Below, one piece after another: positions 12,259 through 14,967 of a stretch of 14,967 bases of DNA. The position numbers and the translations under genes are program-made. The notes beneath the pieces are model-generated. The model had not been told where the DNA came from and did no database searches. It worked only from the letters and a program-made list of their open reading frames with translations. Position 1 is the stretch's first letter. The number at the start of each line of letters is the position of its first letter. Source of the stretch: a bacterium (GTDB lineage: Bacteria > SZUA-79 > Acidulodesulfobacterales > Acidulodesulfobacteraceae); assembly GCA_021803845.1 (NCBI GenBank), contig JAJZLA010000009.1, positions 1-14,967 of the forward strand, given 5' to 3'.

Positions 12259-14967
12259 GTTTTACCGATGTATTCATAAAAAAACCGGTTCTTGCGATAG
12301 TCTTAAGCCTTATTATTTTAATTCTGGGCGCAAGGTCTTTGTCCGAGCTTACCGTAAGAGAATACCCGAAAGTAAAAGATACGCTGATAACCGTCCAAAC
12401 CGCTTATCCCGGGGCCAGCGCAAACGTGGTGCAGGGTTTCATTACTATGCCTCTAGAAAGGGCTATCGCTTCTTCGGAGGGTATCGATTATATTACCTCG
12501 TCTAGCACCGAAGGCGTTAGCACCATTATGGTATTTATGAAGCTTAATTACGACCCTAACGCCGCCCTTGCAGAGGTGCTTTCGCAGGTAAATTCCGTTC
12601 TGAACCAGCTTCCTAAACAGTCACAGCTTCCGGTAATCACAAAAACAAGCGTGACGAATCTGGCATATCTGTATCTTGCATTTACGTCTAATTCCTTAAG
12701 CAGTTCGCAGATGACGGACTATCTGACGAGGGCGGTTCAGCCTAAAGTTCAGGCGATAAACGGCGTAGGGCAGGTTATGATTTATGGAAACAAACAGTTC
12801 GGAATGAGGATATGGCTTAATCCTAAAAAAATGGCGGAATTTAACGTTACGCCCGTGGAAGTTTCCCAGGCCCTTGCAAATAATAACTATATATCGTCTA
12901 ACGGATATACCAAAGGGAATTATATACAGGTCAATATATCGGCGGATACCCTTCTTAACAGCGTAAAGCAGTTTAAAAATTTAGTCGTGGCGAACGACGG
13001 CGGAACTTTAATAAGAATCAAAGATATCGGCACCGTCGAAATGGGTTCGGTAAGTTACGACGCCGGCAATATAATGAACGGGAAAAAAGCCGTGGTTATG
13101 GGTATATTTACTACGCCTACCGCCAATCCCCTGACCGTAGTCAAAAACATCAGGAAAATACTTCCGTCGCTCAAACAGCAGCTTCCGGCGCACATAAAAC
13201 TCAGGGTTGCGTTCGACAGAACCGTATTTATAAGCAGTTCCATTAACGAAGTCGTAAAAGCAGTCGTAGAAACTCTCATAATAGTCATTATAGTCATATT
13301 TTTGTTTCTAGGCTCCGCAAGAAGCGTTATAATTCCGGTAATCGCGATACCTCTTTCCATAATAGGCGACCTGTTTGTTATGTATTATCTGCATTATTCG
13401 ATAAATTTGCTGACCCTTCTCGCCATGGTTCTGGCTATCGGACTAGTCGTGGACGACGCAATCATCGTCGTAGAAAACGTAAGCAGGCATATAGAAGAAG
13501 GAAGAAAACCCATAGATGCCGCTCTTATAGGGGCAAGAGAACTCGGCATACCGGTTATAGCCATGTCCATTACGCTCGTAGCCGTTTTCCTGCCTATAGG
13601 TTTTATGGGAGGACTGACCGGAGCGCTGTTTACCGAGTTTGCTTTCTCGCTGGCCGGAGCCGTTCTTATATCGGGTATCATAGCTTTAACTCTTTCTCCC
13701 ATGATGTCTTCTAAATTTCTTAAAGAAGATATGGGCAAGGGAGGATTTACGCACTTTTTAGACGTTTCTTTCGATAAAATCAAAACGGTTTACTCTAAGA
13801 TATTGCATAGTATTCTTGATTATAAACCGGTTGTGGCTTTAGTTATAGCAGTCGTTCTTGTCAGCGCGTATTTCCTTTTCGTAACTACAAAGAGCGAACT
13901 GGCGCCTACGGAAGACCAGGGAGTAATATTCGTTATGGGAACCGCTTCGCCTACTTCTACTTTTAAAAATCTAAATATGTACGCAAAACAAATGGGCGGT
14001 ATATATAATTCTATCCCGGAAATGGACCGTTATTTTATGGCGCTGGGAGTTTCCGGCAATAACAGCCTTATATCCGGTTTAATACTCAAACCGTGGGACG
14101 AAAGAAAAAAGACGCAGATGCAGCTTACGCCGGTTCTCCAGCAGAAATTAAATTCGGTGGCGGGCTTAAAGTTGGTTGCTTTTGCCCTGCCGAGCCTTCC
14201 GGGTTCCCAGGGCCTGCCGGTGGAGTTCGTGGTCAACTCGACTACGAGTTATGCCGAATTAATGGGCGTTACGGACAGCCTAATGGAAAAAGCTATGCAA
14301 AGCGGCTTATTTTTATATATGGACAGCGACCTCAAATACGACGAACCTCAGTTAAAAATTTCCATAGATAAGAGCAAAGCGCAGAGCATAGGAGTTAATA
14401 TGCAGGAAATAGGAAATACGCTTTCGACTATGCTGAGCGAAAATTACGTCAACTGGTTTGAGATAAACGGCTACAGTTATAAAGTCATACCGCAGGTTTT
14501 GCAGAAATACAGATTTACTCCGAATATGTTGAAAAATTATTACGTTCAGGCTTCGAACGGCAATATGGTGCCTCTTTCAAGTTTCATAAAAATTAAAACC
14601 GTAGTAGTGCCGGAATCTTTAAATCAGTTTAACCAGTTAAATTCCGTTACGGTATCCGCTGTTACCAAACCGGGCGTGACCGTCGGCCAGGCCTTAAGCT
14701 ATCTGGAAAATACTTCGAAGAACATATTTCCTAAAGGATTTTCGTATAATTTTGCGGGACAGTCCAGGCAGTTCGTCGAAGAAGGTTCGGCTATGCTCGT
14801 AACATTTTTCTTTTCGCTGATAATTATTTATCTCATTCTTGCCGCTCTATTCGACAGTTTCGTCGACCCCCTTATTATTCTGATAAGCGTTCCTATGTCT
14901 TTAACGGGGGCTTTGATATTTTTAAGCTTAGGCTTTGCAACGGTAAATATTTATACCGAAGTAGGGC
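12255..14967 (+). CDS. RND efflux pump, HAE1/AcrB family (3' end beyond window)
   Basis: 904 codons, open without interruption from the ATG at 12255 to the right edge; family members are about 1,020-1,050 aa, so roughly 120 are missing. The inner-membrane proton-driven pump expels drugs or other hydrophobic compounds. It begins FTDVFIKKPVLAIVLSLIIL, the standard N-terminal helix of HAE1 pumps, followed by the first porter block with VREYPKVKDTLI and TAYPGASANVV. Transmembrane helices 2-6 start near residue 338; helix 4 carries GLVVDDAIIVVEN with the proton-relay Asp400-Asp401. The second half repeats the pattern: KPVVALVIAV (about 526), ELAPTEDQG (about 547-555), second porter block, then a helix with LAALFDSFVDPLIIL near the right edge. 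The partner Lys of the proton relay lies beyond the edge. Substrates cannot be predicted. Confidence 0.96.
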   Translation, partial: MSFTDVFIKKPVLAIVLSLIILILGARSLSELTVREYPKVKDTLITVQTAYPGASANVVQGFITMPLERAIASSEGIDYITSSSTEGVSTIMVFMKLNYDPNAALAEVLSQVNSVLNQLPKQSQLPVITKTSVTNLAYLYLAFTSNSLSSSQMTDYLTRAVQPKVQAINGVGQVMIYGNKQFGMRIWLNPKKMAEFNVTPVEVSQALANNNYISSNGYTKGNYIQVNISADTLLNSVKQFKNLVVANDGGTLIRIKDIGTVEMGSVSYDAGNIMNGKKAVVMGIFTTPTANPLTVVKNIRKILPSLKQQLPAHIKLRVAFDRTVFISSSINEVVKAVVETLIIVIIVIFLFLGSARSVIIPVIAIPLSIIGDLFVMYYLHYSINLLTLLAMVLAIGLVVDDAIIVVENVSRHIEEGRKPIDAALIGARELGIPVIAMSITLVAVFLPIGFMGGLTGALFTEFAFSLAGAVLISGIIALTLSPMMSSKFLKEDMGKGGFTHFLDVSFDKIKTVYSKILHSILDYKPVVALVIAVVLVSAYFLFVTTKSELAPTEDQGVIFVMGTASPTSTFKNLNMYAKQMGGIYNSIPEMDRYFMALGVSGNNSLISGLILKPWDERKKTQMQLTPVLQQKLNSVAGLKLVAFALPSLPGSQGLPVEFVVNSTTSYAELMGVTDSLMEKAMQSGLFLYMDSDLKYDEPQLKISIDKSKAQSIGVNMQEIGNTLSTMLSENYVNWFEINGYSYKVIPQVLQKYRFTPNMLKNYYVQASNGNMVPLSSFIKIKTVVVPESLNQFNQLNSVTVSAVTKPGVTVGQALSYLENTSKNIFPKGFSYNFAGQSRQFVEEGSAMLVTFFFSLIIIYLILAALFDSFVDPLIILISVPMSLTGALIFLSLGFATVNIYTEVG

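Noticed and set aside
13008..13783. Minus-strand open frames within the RND pump gene
   Set aside because: The plus-strand frame is continuous and matches RND pumps throughout; the opposite frames are composition shadows.
12206..14371. Short plus-strand frames suggesting that the pump gene is broken by frameshifts
   Set aside because: Codon-by-codon reading from 12255 shows one uninterrupted frame to 14967; it lacks only its stop, which is outside the window.
1..14967. CRISPR array, tRNA, rRNA, riboswitch or complete insertion sequence
   Set aside because: No regularly spaced repeats, clover-leaf structures, conserved aptamer cores or transposase genes with terminal inverted repeats were seen.

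Overview
The window looks like a chromosomal segment of a Gram-negative, fairly AT-rich bacterium. Two lipoproteins with clear lipoboxes, a TolC/NodT-type outer-membrane channel and an RND pump require an outer membrane. The mix of genes (Pst/Pho operon, chemoreceptor, Fe-alcohol dehydrogenase, RND efflux) and a repetitive palindrome of a kind common in deltaproteobacterial-type genomes suggest a Desulfobacterota-like lineage. That is only a guess, because no rRNA, tRNA or other phylogenetic marker is present.

Left end (1-1620): a small, visibly more AT-rich islet holding two Fic-superfamily genes head to head. On the minus strand is the N-terminus of a SoFic-type Fic protein (cut by the window edge). 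On the plus strand is a complete 292-aa Doc-like protein with an altered Fic motif and a long C-terminal extension. Between them lie a cluster of TTATTC(T/C)AATA-type palindromes (probable operator), a leader with a good sigma-70 promoter, and about 200 bp of apparently decayed sequence. No conventional antitoxin gene (phd or similar) is visible.

Middle left (1621-4545, minus strand): a methyl-accepting chemotaxis protein preceded by an iron-containing alcohol dehydrogenase of the butanol-dehydrogenase clade. The 201-bp region divergent from pstS holds a clean promoter for the dehydrogenase and, in the other direction, an array of 11-bp-phased Pho-box-like repeats placed just upstream of a TATAAT that lacks a -35.

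Centre (4747-9491, plus strand): the phosphate-uptake operon pstS-pstC-pstA-pstB-phoU. PstS (lipoprotein) captures phosphate, PstC/PstA form the membrane channel, PstB hydrolyses ATP and PhoU links uptake to signalling. The pstS-pstC gap holds a perfect 22-bp inverted repeat, a terminator-like hairpin and an extended -10 promoter, so pstS and pstCAB-phoU can probably be expressed at different levels. PstA lacks the usual Arg and Glu of its RxxGETAPL loop. No phoB/phoR is in the window.

Right (9488-14967): a tripartite RND efflux system. The outer-membrane factor is on the minus strand, with its stop codon overlapping that of phoU. The periplasmic adaptor and the RND pump are on the plus strand with an ATGA overlap; the pump runs off the right edge after 904 codons with no frameshift. 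The divergent promoter region carries a consensus promoter for the outer-membrane factor with a 14-bp palindrome inside its -35/-10 spacer, a probable operator for an unseen regulator.
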